DNA of 47,434 nt from an uncultured Dietzia sp. (GCF_937873725.1 NZ_CALMYY010000046.1:1-47434); one strand, 5' to 3'; positions 25,890-34,310 are shown, counted from the first letter of the stretch. The notes: a model not told the origin generated them from the sequence alone. Numbers and translations are program-made.

Positions 25890-25965
25890 CGAGATCCGCT
25901 ACCCCGAGGCCGGATCCGCTACCCGCACAGGAGTAGCGGTTCCGGCGGGAGGGTAGCGGATCTCG
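25890..25965. repeat. 76-bp fourfold palindromic repeat, copy B
   Basis: The layout matches copy A: ATCCGCT at 25894-25900 and 25914-25920, inverted at 25935-25941 (AGCGGTT) and 25955-25961. The outer arms CGAGATCCGCTACCC pair perfectly over 15 bases; the inner arms pair with two mismatches. It lies between the converging acyl-CoA dehydrogenase and TIGR03089 genes. Spacing is identical to copy A although about a quarter of bases differ. Confidence 0.85.
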
Positions 25966-26022
25966 GCGTTGCGGGGTGTGGCGTTGCGGGGTGCGGCGTT
26001 GCGGGGTGTGGCGTTGCGGGGG
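25966..26022. repeat. 15-base tandem repeat, 3.8 units
   Basis: The unit GCGTTGCGGGGTGTG starts at 25966, 25981 (one base changed) and 25996, with a partial fourth unit from 26011. It directly follows copy B of the fourfold palindrome and ends 30 bases before the TIGR03089 stop. Such a tract may vary in copy number between strains. Confidence 0.85.
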
Positions 26023-26052
26023 CGGTGTCCGGGCCGGTGCCGGGTGAGCGCG

Positions 26053-26745
26053 TCAGAGCGCCAGCGTGGTGCGCTCGGTCGCGGCCACCTCGGCGACGCG
26101 GGGATCGCCGGGGTCGGCGCCGGTGACGAGCACGGCCGTGCCGCCGGAGGCGAACACGCGGGCGAGGACGGTCACCACGTCGTCGCGAGAGCGTCCCGCC
26201 ACCAGGACCCGACCGCGCAGGGCCGGGTCCGCGAGCCGCCCCACGGCCACCCCGTCCAGCGCGTGCGCGCCGCCGCCGGACGGCACGAACGCGTCCGGAT
26301 GGATCCGGCACGCCTCGGCGAGGTCGGTGACCCCCGGCGGCACGTCCACGCCCAGGGAGGCCAGCGGGCGGCCCATGGGGTCGGTGGTCATGAGGAGCGT
26401 CTCCACGTCGGCCGGGTGGCGGTCCAGGCGTTCCGGGACGGTGATGACGGCGACGGCGGTGGCCGCGTCGGATGCCTCGGTGCGGACCTCCGCGCCCGCC
26501 CACCAGGCGCCGAGCAGCACGCCGGCGGTGAGCCAGTGCGCGGGGAGGTCGCACACCACGACGTCGCCCGGGGCGACCCCCACCTCGTCGCGCAGGAGCC
26601 CGGCGATCTTGGCGGCCCAGTTGGCGGTCGAGACCACGGACAGCTCGATCCGGGACGGTGCCCCGAGGTCGTAGTGGGTGATGAGCGGCGCTCCCGGATC
26701 GGCGGCGAGGAGCGGGCCGAGCACGGTGTCTGCGGCGGTGGTCAC
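26053..26745 (-). CDS. TIGR03089 family protein
   Basis: The product is 230 residues, an actinobacterial family related to the N-terminal part of AMP-binding enzymes. Visible segments are PLITHYDLGAPSRIELSVV, TANWAAKIAGLLRDE and GVAPGDVVVCDLPAHWLT. The adenylation core (P-loop and C-terminal lid) is missing, so no enzyme activity should be assumed. The GTG start has GGAGG eight bases upstream. It follows the LCP gene by 22 bases and is probably co-transcribed with it. Confidence 0.85.
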   Translation of the reverse strand: MTTAADTVLGPLLAADPGAPLITHYDLGAPSRIELSVVSTANWAAKIAGLLRDEVGVAPGDVVVCDLPAHWLTAGVLLGAWWAGAEVRTEASDAATAVAVITVPERLDRHPADVETLLMTTDPMGRPLASLGVDVPPGVTDLAEACRIHPDAFVPSGGGAHALDGVAVGRLADPALRGRVLVAGRSRDDVVTVLARVFASGGTAVLVTGADPGDPRVAEVAATERTTLAL

Positions 26746-26767
26746 GGGCGTCCTCCGGGGTGGTGGA

Positions 26768-28318
26768 TCAGTTCACGCAGGGGACGTCGGATCCGCCCGC
26801 GTCGAATGTCGGGCGCTGGGCGATGGACGGCGGCAGCGGCGCGTAGCTGGTCGTGGCCGGGGTGAGGGACTCGATCCCGGTGGCGTCCCCGGCGGGCCCG
26901 CTGTAGTCCTCGGCCAGGACCACGCGCACCGACCCGGCGGGGATCGCCGGGTCGACCTGCACGGGCAGGCCGCCCAGGGCGTCGGATACGGCGAACGCGG
27001 CGGCGTCGTCCGCGGAGGACGCGGCGACGTGGGAGGTGTACGCGACGGCGGGGTCGGTGAGCAGGTCCCCGGGGGTGTAGCCGAGTTCCGCGAGCGAGCC
27101 GGACACGCGGGCGGCCAGTCCGTCGATCGCGGTGGTGTTGACCACCGAGACCGTCACGTCCGCGGGGACGACCCCGCCGCCGGCGGTGGCCTCGGTGGTC
27201 CCGGTGGTCTCGTCCTCGGTACTGGCGAACCCGCCCACGAACTCCGCGACCTGGGCGGGGTCGACGGTGACGATGGACTCGCCCCACTCCGTGACCGAGT
27301 CGATGCTCGTCACGGGGATGGTCTCGAACCGCACGTTGCCGCCGCTGATGTCCTGGAGCTTCATGGCGAAGTCGACGAAGTCCCAGTTCTCGTCGATGAC
27401 GAAGGACCGCTTGGCCGCGTCGGCGAGGGCGCTGAGCTTGGAGGGGTCCGCGAGGGTGCCGGCGGACAGCGTCCTCTTGACCAGCTGGGACATGAACACC
27501 TGCTGGCGGACGATCCGGTCGAGGTCGCCGGCGGGCAGGTCGTGGCGCTGGCGCACGAAGCTCAGCGCGTCCGAGCCGGAGACCGTCTGGACCCCCGCGG
27601 CGAACTTCGCCCCCGACAGCGGCTCGTCGACATCGGCGTTGAGGCATACCTCGACCCCGCCGACGGCGTCGGTGAGCAGGACGAATCCCAGCAGCCCGAT
27701 CTCGGCGTAGTGGTCGACCGACACCCCGGTGAGGTCACGGATGGCCTCGATGAGGCCGTTGCGGCCGGCCTGGACGGCGTCACGCTGGTCCTGGTCGGTG
27801 AGCGAGCCGTCGGGGCTGGCGGCGAGGGCCTCCTCGAGGTAGGCCTCCTTGTACGCCGAGTAGACGCCGTTGATCTTGCTCCCGCCGATGGTCGGCGTCT
27901 CCACGTAGACGTCCCGGGGGATGGAGATCGCGGTGGCCGAGCTGCCGTCCTCGGGGATCCGGATGAGCAGGATGGTGTCGGTGTTCTCGCCCACCTCCTC
28001 GCCGGTCCGGATGGTGGCCAGCTCCTCCGGGCTCAGGGCGTTGCCCTGGGCGTCGGTCCGGTTGTCGGTCCCCACCAACAGGATGTCCACCGCACCGTCG
28101 AGGCCGCCGACGCCCACGTCGAGCCCGCCGGCCGAGGCGAGGTCGGAGTTGAGGCCGTTGAACACCGTCCAGCCGACGCCGGTGACGAGGAGACAGAAGG
28201 CGGAGACGAGGGCGGCGAGCGTGCGGGCGACCCGGGCGGCCAGCGGGCGGCCGGGGTCGGCGTGGCGCCGGCCCCGGGCGGGAGCGCGGCGGGGCGTCAC
28301 GGGCTGCTCGGCGCTCAT
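26768..28318 (-). CDS. LCP (LytR-CpsA-Psr) family wall-polymer transferase with LytR_C domain
   Basis: The product is 516 residues. A basic cytoplasmic N-terminus and one transmembrane segment (about residues 35-55) precede the LCP domain (VDILLVGTDNRTD, TDTILLIRIPEDG, AISIPRDVYVETP, KINGVYSAYKE, SFVRQRHDLPAGDLDRIVRQ). The conserved Arg and Asp that bind pyrophosphate lipids are visible. After about residue 380 a LytR_C domain follows (VTVSVVNTTAIDGLAARV). LCP enzymes attach wall polymers (arabinogalactan in Mycobacteriales) to peptidoglycan. It is divergent from wbbL, whose product builds the rhamnose linker of arabinogalactan. The ATG has AAGGAC upstream. Confidence 0.93.
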   Translation of the reverse strand: MSAEQPVTPRRAPARGRRHADPGRPLAARVARTLAALVSAFCLLVTGVGWTVFNGLNSDLASAGGLDVGVGGLDGAVDILLVGTDNRTDAQGNALSPEELATIRTGEEVGENTDTILLIRIPEDGSSATAISIPRDVYVETPTIGGSKINGVYSAYKEAYLEEALAASPDGSLTDQDQRDAVQAGRNGLIEAIRDLTGVSVDHYAEIGLLGFVLLTDAVGGVEVCLNADVDEPLSGAKFAAGVQTVSGSDALSFVRQRHDLPAGDLDRIVRQQVFMSQLVKRTLSAGTLADPSKLSALADAAKRSFVIDENWDFVDFAMKLQDISGGNVRFETIPVTSIDSVTEWGESIVTVDPAQVAEFVGGFASTEDETTGTTEATAGGGVVPADVTVSVVNTTAIDGLAARVSGSLAELGYTPGDLLTDPAVAYTSHVAASSADDAAAFAVSDALGGLPVQVDPAIPAGSVRVVLAEDYSGPAGDATGIESLTPATTSYAPLPPSIAQRPTFDAGGSDVPCVN

Positions 28319-28482
28319 CCACCGTCCTTGTCGTTGAATCCGGGCGGTCGGGCCGCTCCCGGGAGGGGGAGCCGGACCAGCGCAGACCGCCGTCGATGCG
28401 GCTCGCGGGCCGCCCGGGCCGCCGATAACGATCCCACGGTACCGCGCCGCGCGCCGGGCGCCGGAATCGGCAGCACGCGTCG

Positions 28483-28488
28483 TAGGGT
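28483..28488 (+). promoter_or_regulatory. Candidate -10 box of wbbL (leaderless)
   Basis: TAGGGT ends seven bases before the wbbL GTG; there is no ribosome binding site. Confidence 0.45.
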
Positions 28489-28495
28489 GTTCCGG

Positions 28496-29374
28496 GTGAC
28501 GACCCGACTGCCCGTCGTGACGGTGACCTATTCGCCCGGCGACCACCTCCGCACCTTCATCGACACCCTGCCCGGGTCCACCACGCGGCCGGTGGGTCTG
28601 GTGATGGCGGACAACGGGTCCACCGACGGGGCGCCCGAGGCGGCGGCCGCCGCCCACGACTTCGCCGAGTTCCTCCCCACCGGCGGGAACCTGGGCTACG
28701 GGACGGCCGTCAACCGGGCCGTGAGCGAGATCGCCTCCCGCCCGGACGGTTTCGACCAGGAGTTCGTCCTGGTGGTCAATCCCGACGTGTGGTTCGAACC
28801 GGGGTCGGTCGACGCGCTCCTCGCCGCCGCCGAGCGGTGGCCCCGGGGCGGGTCGTTCGGCCCGCGCATCGCCGAGCCGGACGGGTCGGTGTACCCCTCG
28901 GCCCGGTCGGTCCCGCGACTTCGGGCCGGTATCGGCCACGCGGTGCTGGGTCCGGTGTGGCCCGGCAACCCGTGGACCGCCCGGTACCTCGACGACGCGG
29001 ACATGGAGACCGAACGCCCCGCCGGATGGCTGTCGGGCTCCTGTCTGCTGCTGCGGGGGTCGGCCTTCGACGCGGTGGGCGGGTTCGACGAGCGGTACTT
29101 CATGTACCTGGAGGACGTGGACCTGGGCGACCGCCTCGGCCGCGCCGGGTGGCAGAACGTCTATGTCCCGTCGTCCGTCATCCACCACGATCAGGGGCAT
29201 TCGACCAAGTCGGTGCCCGAGTTCACCCTGCGGGCCCACCACCGCAGCGCGTACCTGTTCCAGGCGGACCGGCATCCCCGTGCGTGGCAGGCACCTATAC
29301 GCTGGGCCCTCAGGGTCGGCCTGGAGGCACGGTGCCGCCTCGCGATCCGCTCCGCGAGGCGAGCCCTGCGCTGA
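28496..29374 (+). CDS. wbbL: WbbL-like rhamnosyltransferase (GT2)
   Basis: The product is 292 residues. In mycobacteria WbbL adds rhamnose to GlcNAc-PP-decaprenyl to form the arabinogalactan linker. GT2 motifs: VVTVTYSPGD, ADNGSTDGAPE, GNLGYGTAVNRAV, VVNPDVWFEPGS and the acceptor-side FMYLEDVDLGDR. The GTG start is taken from the N-terminus VTTRLPVVTVTY and the TAGGGT box just upstream. It sits beside the guanylyltransferase gene, as Rv3265c/Rv3264c. The rmlD gene found upstream in M. tuberculosis is absent here. Confidence 0.92.
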   Translation: MTTRLPVVTVTYSPGDHLRTFIDTLPGSTTRPVGLVMADNGSTDGAPEAAAAAHDFAEFLPTGGNLGYGTAVNRAVSEIASRPDGFDQEFVLVVNPDVWFEPGSVDALLAAAERWPRGGSFGPRIAEPDGSVYPSARSVPRLRAGIGHAVLGPVWPGNPWTARYLDDADMETERPAGWLSGSCLLLRGSAFDAVGGFDERYFMYLEDVDLGDRLGRAGWQNVYVPSSVIHHDQGHSTKSVPEFTLRAHHRSAYLFQADRHPRAWQAPIRWALRVGLEARCRLAIRSARRALR

Positions 29375-29452
29375 GCGCCGGACAGACCACCGGCCACCCG
29401 GTAGCCGCGCGACCGCGCGTCCCGGGGGGCCCATGACAGCGGGAGCAACAGC

Positions 29453-30565
29453 GTGACCTCGACGAACTCCGAGAGCCCGGTGCGGGGCGACCTGATCGCG
29501 GATACCGAGGCGGTGATCCTGGTGGGGGGGAAGGGGACCCGGCTGCGGCCGCTCACCATCTCCGCGCCCAAGCCGATGCTGCCCACCGCCGGCCTGCCGT
29601 TCCTCACGCACCTGCTCTCGCGGATCCACGCGGCGGGCATCCGCCGCGTGGTGCTGGGCACCTCCTTCAAGGCGGAGGTATTCGAGGAGTACTTCGGCGA
29701 CGGGTCGGACCTGGACCTCGAGATCTCCTACGTGGTGGAGACCGAGCCCCTGGGGACCGGCGGCGGTATCCGCAACGTCCTGGACGAGCTCACCGCCTCG
29801 ACGATCATGGTGTTCAACGGCGACGTCCTGGGGGGCACCGACCTCACGCAGATCCTGGACCTGCACCACGCGAAGGACGCCGACCTCACCATGCACCTGG
29901 TCCGGGTGTCGGACCCCCGCGCGTTCGGCTGCGTCACCACCGACGACGACGGCCGGGTCCTGGAGTTCCTCGAGAAGACGCAGGATCCGCCGACCGACCA
30001 GATCAACGCCGGCTGCTACGTGTTCAAGCGTGAGCTCATCGAACAGATCCCCGCGGGCGTCCCCGTCTCCGTCGAGCGCGAGACCTTCCCCCAACTGCTC
30101 TCCGAGGGGAGGCGGGTCTACGGGTTCGTGGACTCGGCGTACTGGCGGGACATGGGCACCCCCGAGGACTTCGTCCGCGGGTCCTCGGACCTCGTACGCG
30201 GCATCGCCCCGTCGCCGGCCCTCGCGGGGCACCAGGGTGAGGCCCTCGTGCACGAGGGTGCCGGGGTCGGAGCCGGGGCGGTCCTGGTCGGTGGCAGCGT
30301 CGTCGGCCGGGGCGCGGTGATCGGGGCGGGCGCCCGCCTGGACGGCGCGGTCGTGTTCGACGGCGCCCTGATCGAGGCCGGCGCGACGGTCGAGCGGTCG
30401 ATCATCGGCTTCGGCGCCCGCATCGGGCACCGGGCGCTCATCCGCGACGGCGTGATCGGCGACGGCGCGGACATCGGAGCGCGCTGCGAGCTCCTGCGCG
30501 GCGCGCGGGTCTGGCCGGGCGTGGTGATCCCCGACGGCGGGATCCGCTACTCCACGGACATGTAG
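29453..30565 (+). CDS. Mannose-1-phosphate guanylyltransferase (Rv3264c-like)
   Basis: The product is 370 residues. It makes GDP-mannose for phosphatidylinositol mannosides, lipoarabinomannan and protein mannosylation. The nucleotide-binding motif [15 protein letters not shown] is at residues 21-35, with [14 protein letters not shown] after it and [11 protein letters not shown] for metal binding. Residues 260-360 are left-handed beta-helix hexapeptide repeats ([22 protein letters not shown]). The GTG start has GGGAG upstream. Its last 19 bases overlap the end of fbiB on the other strand. Named manB in M. tuberculosis, manC elsewhere. Confidence 0.94.
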   Translation: MTSTNSESPVRGDLIADTEAVILVGGKGTRLRPLTISAPKPMLPTAGLPFLTHLLSRIHAAGIRRVVLGTSFKAEVFEEYFGDGSDLDLEISYVVETEPLGTGGGIRNVLDELTASTIMVFNGDVLGGTDLTQILDLHHAKDADLTMHLVRVSDPRAFGCVTTDDDGRVLEFLEKTQDPPTDQINAGCYVFKRELIEQIPAGVPVSVERETFPQLLSEGRRVYGFVDSAYWRDMGTPEDFVRGSSDLVRGIAPSPALAGHQGEALVHEGAGVGAGAVLVGGSVVGRGAVIGAGARLDGAVVFDGALIEAGATVERSIIGFGARIGHRALIRDGVIGDGADIGARCELLRGARVWPGVVIPDGGIRYSTDM

Positions 30566-31974
30566 GCGTCCCCGGCCGGCCGGGTCCCCCGCGGGGTGAC
30601 CGGGTCGGCCGGCACCCCCACGGCCACGGCCCCCAGGGGCCGCCACGACGCCGGCAGGCCGAGCTCCCGCCGGGTGGTGTCGGCGGCGAAGATCGTCGAC
30701 CCCACCCAGCACGAGCCCAACCCACGCGCCGCCAGGGCGACCAGCAGCGACTGCACGGCGGCGCCCCCGGCCACGGTGAACATGGTCTCCTCGCACGCCC
30801 GGCGCCGGGCGTCGGGGTATGCGTGCGCGCCGGCGGCGTCGTCGACGAACGGCAGGATGAGCTCGGGGCTGGTGCGCAGGAGGTCCCCCCGGGCCAGCCG
30901 GCGGGCCAGCACGTCGGCCGGATGGCCGTCGGCGCGCAGGTCCGCCTCCCAGTCCGCGCGCAGGGCGTCGAGCAGCCGGGTCCGCGCATCCCCGGCGACC
31001 CGGACGAACCTGATCGGGGTGCTGTGGTGGGGCGCCGGCGCGGTGAGCGCGTCGGCCACCGCGTCGGCGAGGGCCCCCGCGGGGACCGGCTCGCCCGAGA
31101 ACCGACGGACGGAGCGGCGCCCGGGAACGGCCTCGCGCCGCCCCTGCGCCACCGCCTCGGCGGTGCCCAGCCGGAACAGGTCCGACGCGCTGTCGCGGAC
31201 CAGGTCGCGGGCCCGCCGCGGGGAGCCGCCCTCGTCGTCGTCGTCCTGGTCCTCGTCGAGCAGGAGGTGGCGCACCCCGCGGACCACCGCGACCGGTCGG
31301 GCCCCGAGCTTGCCCTTGACCAGGTCGGCCGCCGCGGCGATCTCGTCGGCCACCGCGACGTCGGTGACCAGCAGCTCGTTGCCCTGGCCGTCCACGGCGC
31401 CGTCGTACCCGACCGACACCCGCAACCCCGCGGCGCCGATCGCCATGTCGACCTGGCCGGTGCGCCAGGCCCGCCCCATGGTGTCGGTCACCACCACGGC
31501 CACCCGCGCCCCGGTGAGCCGGTGCAGGTCACGCGCGAGCGCGTCGGCGGAGGCGTCGGGGTCCTCGGGGAGCAGCGCGAGCTCGCCGGACTCGACGTTG
31601 GAGCCGTCGACGCCGGCGGCCGCCTGGACGATGCCCAGCCGGTTCTCCGTGATCACCGTCCGGTTGACGCGCGCGACCACCCGCACGGACTCCTGGTCGA
31701 CCAGGCGCCGGCGGAGGGCGTCGCGCTCCTCGGGATCGGTGGGCGCGGGCACGATCCGGCCCTCGGTCTTGGACAGGACCTTGGACGTGAGCACCACCAC
31801 GTCGCCGTCGGCCAGCCCGCGCGGGTCCCCGGTGAGCGCGGCGGCGAGGATGCCGGCCAGGTCGTCCCCGGGGCGGAACTCCGGCAGCCCGTCCGGGGCC
31901 CACAGGTGGACGTCGGCGGGGGCCGCGTGCTCGCCCGACCAGGGGCGGCCCTCGGGGAGCGCGCCGTCGGTCAT
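30547..31974 (-). CDS. fbiB: FbiB: F420 gamma-glutamyl ligase fused to nitroreductase
   Basis: The product is 475 residues. The N-terminal CofE domain (about 1-250) adds gamma-linked glutamates to F420; conserved parts are [39 protein letters not shown] and [15 protein letters not shown]. The C-terminal domain (about 275-475) is an FMN nitroreductase fold ([16 protein letters not shown]-like loop, [13 protein letters not shown]) that in FbiB reduces the dehydro-F420 intermediate. The ATG overlaps the fbiA stop as ATGA. The 3' end overlaps the converging guanylyltransferase gene. Confidence 0.95.
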   Translation of the reverse strand: MTDGALPEGRPWSGEHAAPADVHLWAPDGLPEFRPGDDLAGILAAALTGDPRGLADGDVVVLTSKVLSKTEGRIVPAPTDPEERDALRRRLVDQESVRVVARVNRTVITENRLGIVQAAAGVDGSNVESGELALLPEDPDASADALARDLHRLTGARVAVVVTDTMGRAWRTGQVDMAIGAAGLRVSVGYDGAVDGQGNELLVTDVAVADEIAAAADLVKGKLGARPVAVVRGVRHLLLDEDQDDDDEGGSPRRARDLVRDSASDLFRLGTAEAVAQGRREAVPGRRSVRRFSGEPVPAGALADAVADALTAPAPHHSTPIRFVRVAGDARTRLLDALRADWEADLRADGHPADVLARRLARGDLLRTSPELILPFVDDAAGAHAYPDARRRACEETMFTVAGGAAVQSLLVALAARGLGSCWVGSTIFAADTTRRELGLPASWRPLGAVAVGVPADPVTPRGTRPAGDAYMSVE

Positions 31975-33008
31975 CGGTCGGACCGCGCGGGGACGTCGAG
32001 GCCGACCAGCCTGATCGCGGCGGCCACCATGTCGGCGGTGGCGTCAGGGTCGGTCATGAGCAGCGGGGCCTCGCCGACGGTGATCCCGTCCACCTCGCCG
32101 ACCCCGCCCGCGGGGCCGTCACCGGGGGCCACCAGCCAGCCGTCGAGCAGGCCGGTGGCGGACCGGGAGCCGAAGTGGCGGGCCACGGCGAGGGCGTCCG
32201 TCTCGACCCCGATCGCGGTGAGGCACGTGTCGGCCATCCCGCGCAGCACCGCGCCGCCGATGACGGGGCTGACGCCCACGACGGGCGCGGGCGTGGCGCG
32301 CAACGCGGCGCGGATCCCGGGGACGGCGAGGACCGCGCCGACGGAGACCACGGGGTTGGAGGGGGCGACGACGACGAGGTCGGCCGCGGAGATCGCCTCG
32401 AGCGCCTCCTCGGTGGGCCGGGCGGCCTCCGCCCCGACCTGCACGAACCCGGAGGGCGGCAGCTGCGCCCTGTGCCTGACCCACCACTCCTGGAAGTGGA
32501 TCGCCCGCGTGCCGGTCCCGCCCGCGGCGTCATCCCGGACCACCACGTGGGTCTCGCAGCGCTCGTCGGTGACGGGCAGCAGCCGGACGCCGGGGGACCA
32601 GCGCGCGCACAGCGCTTCGGTCACGTCGGTCAGGCGGTAGCCGGCGTCGAGCATCTGGGTGCGCACGAGGTGCGTGGCCAGGTCCTTGTCCCCGAGCCCG
32701 AACCAGTCCGGCTGCACGCCGTAGGCGGCCAGCTCGTCGCGGCAGTTCCAGGTCTCACCCGCGTGTCCCCACCCGCGCTCGGCATCGATGCCACCACCGA
32801 GGGTGTACATGATGGTGTCCAGATCGGGGCAGATGCGCACGCCGTGCATCCAGGCGTCGTCACCGACGTTGACCACCGCATCGATCCGGTGCGCATCGCT
32901 GCGGTGCGGCGCGTCCGCTCCCGGCCCGGGGTCCAGCCCGAGGAGGCGGCGAGCGCCCAGAAGGAAACGGGCGCCACCGACGCCACCGGCCACCACACAG
33001 ATCCTCAC
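31971..33008 (-). CDS. fbiA: 2-phospho-L-lactate transferase (CofD/FbiA)
   Basis: The product is 345 residues. It joins the activated phospho-enolpyruvyl or lactyl group to Fo to form (dehydro)F420-0. Conserved parts are [52 protein letters not shown] and [17 protein letters not shown]. The GTG at 33008 begins directly at the family N-terminus ([12 protein letters not shown]) and has TACCCT eight bases upstream, so the mRNA is likely leaderless. It is divergent from whiB2 and forms an operon with fbiB. Confidence 0.94.
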   Translation of the reverse strand: MRICVVAGGVGGARFLLGARRLLGLDPGPGADAPHRSDAHRIDAVVNVGDDAWMHGVRICPDLDTIMYTLGGGIDAERGWGHAGETWNCRDELAAYGVQPDWFGLGDKDLATHLVRTQMLDAGYRLTDVTEALCARWSPGVRLLPVTDERCETHVVVRDDAAGGTGTRAIHFQEWWVRHRAQLPPSGFVQVGAEAARPTEEALEAISAADLVVVAPSNPVVSVGAVLAVPGIRAALRATPAPVVGVSPVIGGAVLRGMADTCLTAIGVETDALAVARHFGSRSATGLLDGWLVAPGDGPAGGVGEVDGITVGEAPLLMTDPDATADMVAAAIRLVGLDVPARSDR

Positions 33009-33016
33009 GACGCCCA

Positions 33017-33022
33017 AGGGTA
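33017..33022 (-). promoter_or_regulatory. Candidate -10 box of fbiA (leaderless)
   Basis: TACCCT on the minus strand ends eight bases before the fbiA GTG. Confidence 0.45.
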
Positions 33023-33047
33023 GTGACGAGGGGGCGGGTGGGTCCGG

Positions 33048-33093
33048 GTGGGCCACGGTCACCGCGGCGCGGCGTGGGGCGGGCGTGGCCCAC
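33048..33093. promoter_or_regulatory. Long-spaced inverted repeat between fbiA and whiB2
   Basis: GTGGGCCACG (33048-33057) and CGTGGCCCAC (33084-33093) are perfect inverted ten-base arms separated by 26 bases. Each arm is itself nearly palindromic. This could be a two-site operator of the divergent promoters. Confidence 0.4.
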
Positions 33094-33162
33094 GCCACAG
33101 GGTTTCTGGCGTGTCGCGGGCGCGCGTGGCCGACCGGCGGTGCTAGGTTTCCCCGTTTTCGC

Positions 33163-33191
33163 TTGACCTGAGCGACTCGCATGTGTGTAAT
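33163..33191 (+). promoter_or_regulatory. Sigma-A-type promoter of whiB2
   Basis: TTGACC (33163-33168), a 17-base spacer and TGTAAT (33186-33191) form the best -35/-10 pair of the window. Transcription would start near 33198, leaving an untranslated leader of about 75 bases. Confidence 0.7.
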
Positions 33192-33273
33192 CACAGGTGT
33201 GTCATTCGCATCTGAGCGGCACCGGGTCCGTCAGACGCGCGAGCGACGAGCAACGTAACACGAGGGGATGACC

Positions 33274-33579
33274 GTGGATCGACAGTCACGCACCGCAGCG
33301 GGACCCGACCTGACCCTGGTCGACTTCGGCTCCACCGCCCTCTTCGCGGAGGACGAGGAGGAGAGCTGGCAGGACCGGGCCCTCTGCTCCCAGACCGACC
33401 CGGAGGCGTTCTTCCCGGAGAAGGGCGGCTCGACCCGCGAGGCCAAGAAGATCTGCACGGGGTGCGAGGTCAAGGCCGAGTGCCTGGAGTACGCCCTCGC
33501 CAACGACGAGCGCTTCGGCATCTGGGGCGGGCTGTCCGAGCGCGAGCGTCGCCGGATCAAGCGCGACGCCGTCATGTGA
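33274..33579 (+). CDS. whiB2: WhiB-family iron-sulfur regulator, WhiB2-like
   Basis: The product is 101 residues from GTG 33274, chosen because GAGGGG (33262-33267) ends six bases before it; the ATG at 33268 abuts that site. Four cysteines (38, 61, 64, 70 from this start; C-TGC-EVKAE-C spacing) ligate a [4Fe-4S] cluster. The segment DPEAFFPEKGGSTREAKKIC and the GIWGG turn are diagnostic, and the basic RERRRIKR follows for DNA contact. WhiB2/WhmD controls septation and division in mycobacteria. It is expressed from a strong promoter and ends at a hairpin. Confidence 0.93.
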   Translation: MDRQSRTAAGPDLTLVDFGSTALFAEDEEESWQDRALCSQTDPEAFFPEKGGSTREAKKICTGCEVKAECLEYALANDERFGIWGGLSERERRRIKRDAVM

Positions 33580-33610
33580 GTCCCCCCGCACGCCCCCGCT
33601 TCCGCAGGTC

Positions 33611-33634
33611 CTGACCGCCCCACGGGGCGGTCAG
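33611..33634. terminator. Bidirectional hairpin between whiB2 and the converging gene
   Basis: CTGACCGCCC-cacg-GGGCGGTCAG is a perfect ten-base stem with a four-base loop. The last four bases contain the stop codon of the converging metallopeptidase-like gene. It can act for both strands. Confidence 0.75.
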
Positions 33635-34224
33635 TCGTCGTCCGGGCCGGCCTCGACCTCGTCGGGCGAGACCTCCAGGTGCTGGGAGACCAGCTCCACC
33701 AACACCGAGTAGACCAGGTCGCGCAGATCGTCCCCGCCCTGAGTGCGTCGGGTGAGCGGCTTGCGGAAGAGCACCAGCCTCGCCCGGGTGGGTTGGCCGG
33801 ACCGGTCGACGCCGGCGGGGACGAGGCGGGCGAGCGGGACCAGCCCGTCGGCGACGACCTCTTCCGGCCACGACTCGCCCGGCTTCAGCCGCATCCTCGG
33901 CACCATGTCCACCGCGAGGTCCAGGTGGACCAGGCGGGAATGCCAGTGCTGGTCGATCTCGGCGAACGCCTCGAGCGCCGCGGCGTCGAACTCGGCCGCC
34001 CTGCTCCGCCACCGGGGGACCTCCGGGGGCAGGACCGGGCCCCGGGGGCCGTGGCCACGGCGTTCGGCGCGCCGGGTCGTCACCACGCGCGGGCCGCGCC
34101 GGCCGGGATCGCCGGGGAAGTCCCGCACCGAGATCCGGCTGCCCGCGCACACGTCGGACTGCCCGGCGCCGGGGATCGCGTTCCCCGTCGGCGGACGTCC
34201 GGGAACCGGGGTGGTCGGCGTCAT
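33631..34224 (-). CDS. Metallopeptidase-family-like protein without HExxH (Rv3259-like)
   Basis: The product is 197 residues from ATG 34224; TATCCT ends six bases upstream, suggesting a leaderless mRNA. The first 80 residues are Pro/Arg/Gly-rich and probably disordered. The rest (AAEFDAAALEAFAEIDQHW, LDLAVDMVPRM, ARLVLFRKPLTRR, DLVYSVLVELVSQHLEVSPDEVE) follows the 'metallopeptidase family' related to zincins. The position where a zincin helix would hold HExxH reads VLVELVSQH, so zinc peptidase activity is unlikely. It is divergent from the DUF3499 gene as Rv3259/Rv3258c. Confidence 0.72.
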   Translation of the reverse strand: MTPTTPVPGRPPTGNAIPGAGQSDVCAGSRISVRDFPGDPGRRGPRVVTTRRAERRGHGPRGPVLPPEVPRWRSRAAEFDAAALEAFAEIDQHWHSRLVHLDLAVDMVPRMRLKPGESWPEEVVADGLVPLARLVPAGVDRSGQPTRARLVLFRKPLTRRTQGGDDLRDLVYSVLVELVSQHLEVSPDEVEAGPDDD

Positions 34225-34230
34225 GGCGCG

Positions 34231-34236
34231 AGGATA
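34231..34236 (-). promoter_or_regulatory. Candidate -10 box of the metallopeptidase-like gene (leaderless)
   Basis: TATCCT on the minus strand ends six bases before the ATG at 34224; the bases between hold no ribosome binding site. Confidence 0.4.
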
Positions 34237-34304
34237 ACCCCCGTCGGCCGGGCTCCGCGACATCGGCGCGGCGGGTCGCGGCCCGCCCGTCGACCGGACG
34301 GGTC

Positions 34305-34310
34305 TACCCT
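34305..34310 (+). promoter_or_regulatory. Candidate -10 box of the DUF3499 gene (leaderless)
   Basis: TACCCT ends eight bases before the GTG start at 34319. Confidence 0.45.

Noticed and set aside
15890..25965. The two fourfold palindromes lie exactly 10,000 bases apart
   Set aside because: The intervening genes are ordinary and syntenic, so the round number is treated as coincidence.
30540..30555. GATCCGCTAC near the end of the guanylyltransferase gene as a third copy of the palindromic repeat
   Set aside because: It encodes the conserved C-terminal IRYS residues and has no partner cores at the expected spacing.
26768..30796. 1342-codon minus-strand open frame
   Set aside because: Only its last 516 codons are the LCP protein; the upstream part is antisense to wbbL and the guanylyltransferase gene and has no family features.
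33182..33195. TGTG-N6-CACA over the whiB2 -10 box as a CRP/GlxR site
   Set aside because: CRP-type sites need TGTGA-N6-TCACA; here the half-sites are two bases too close.
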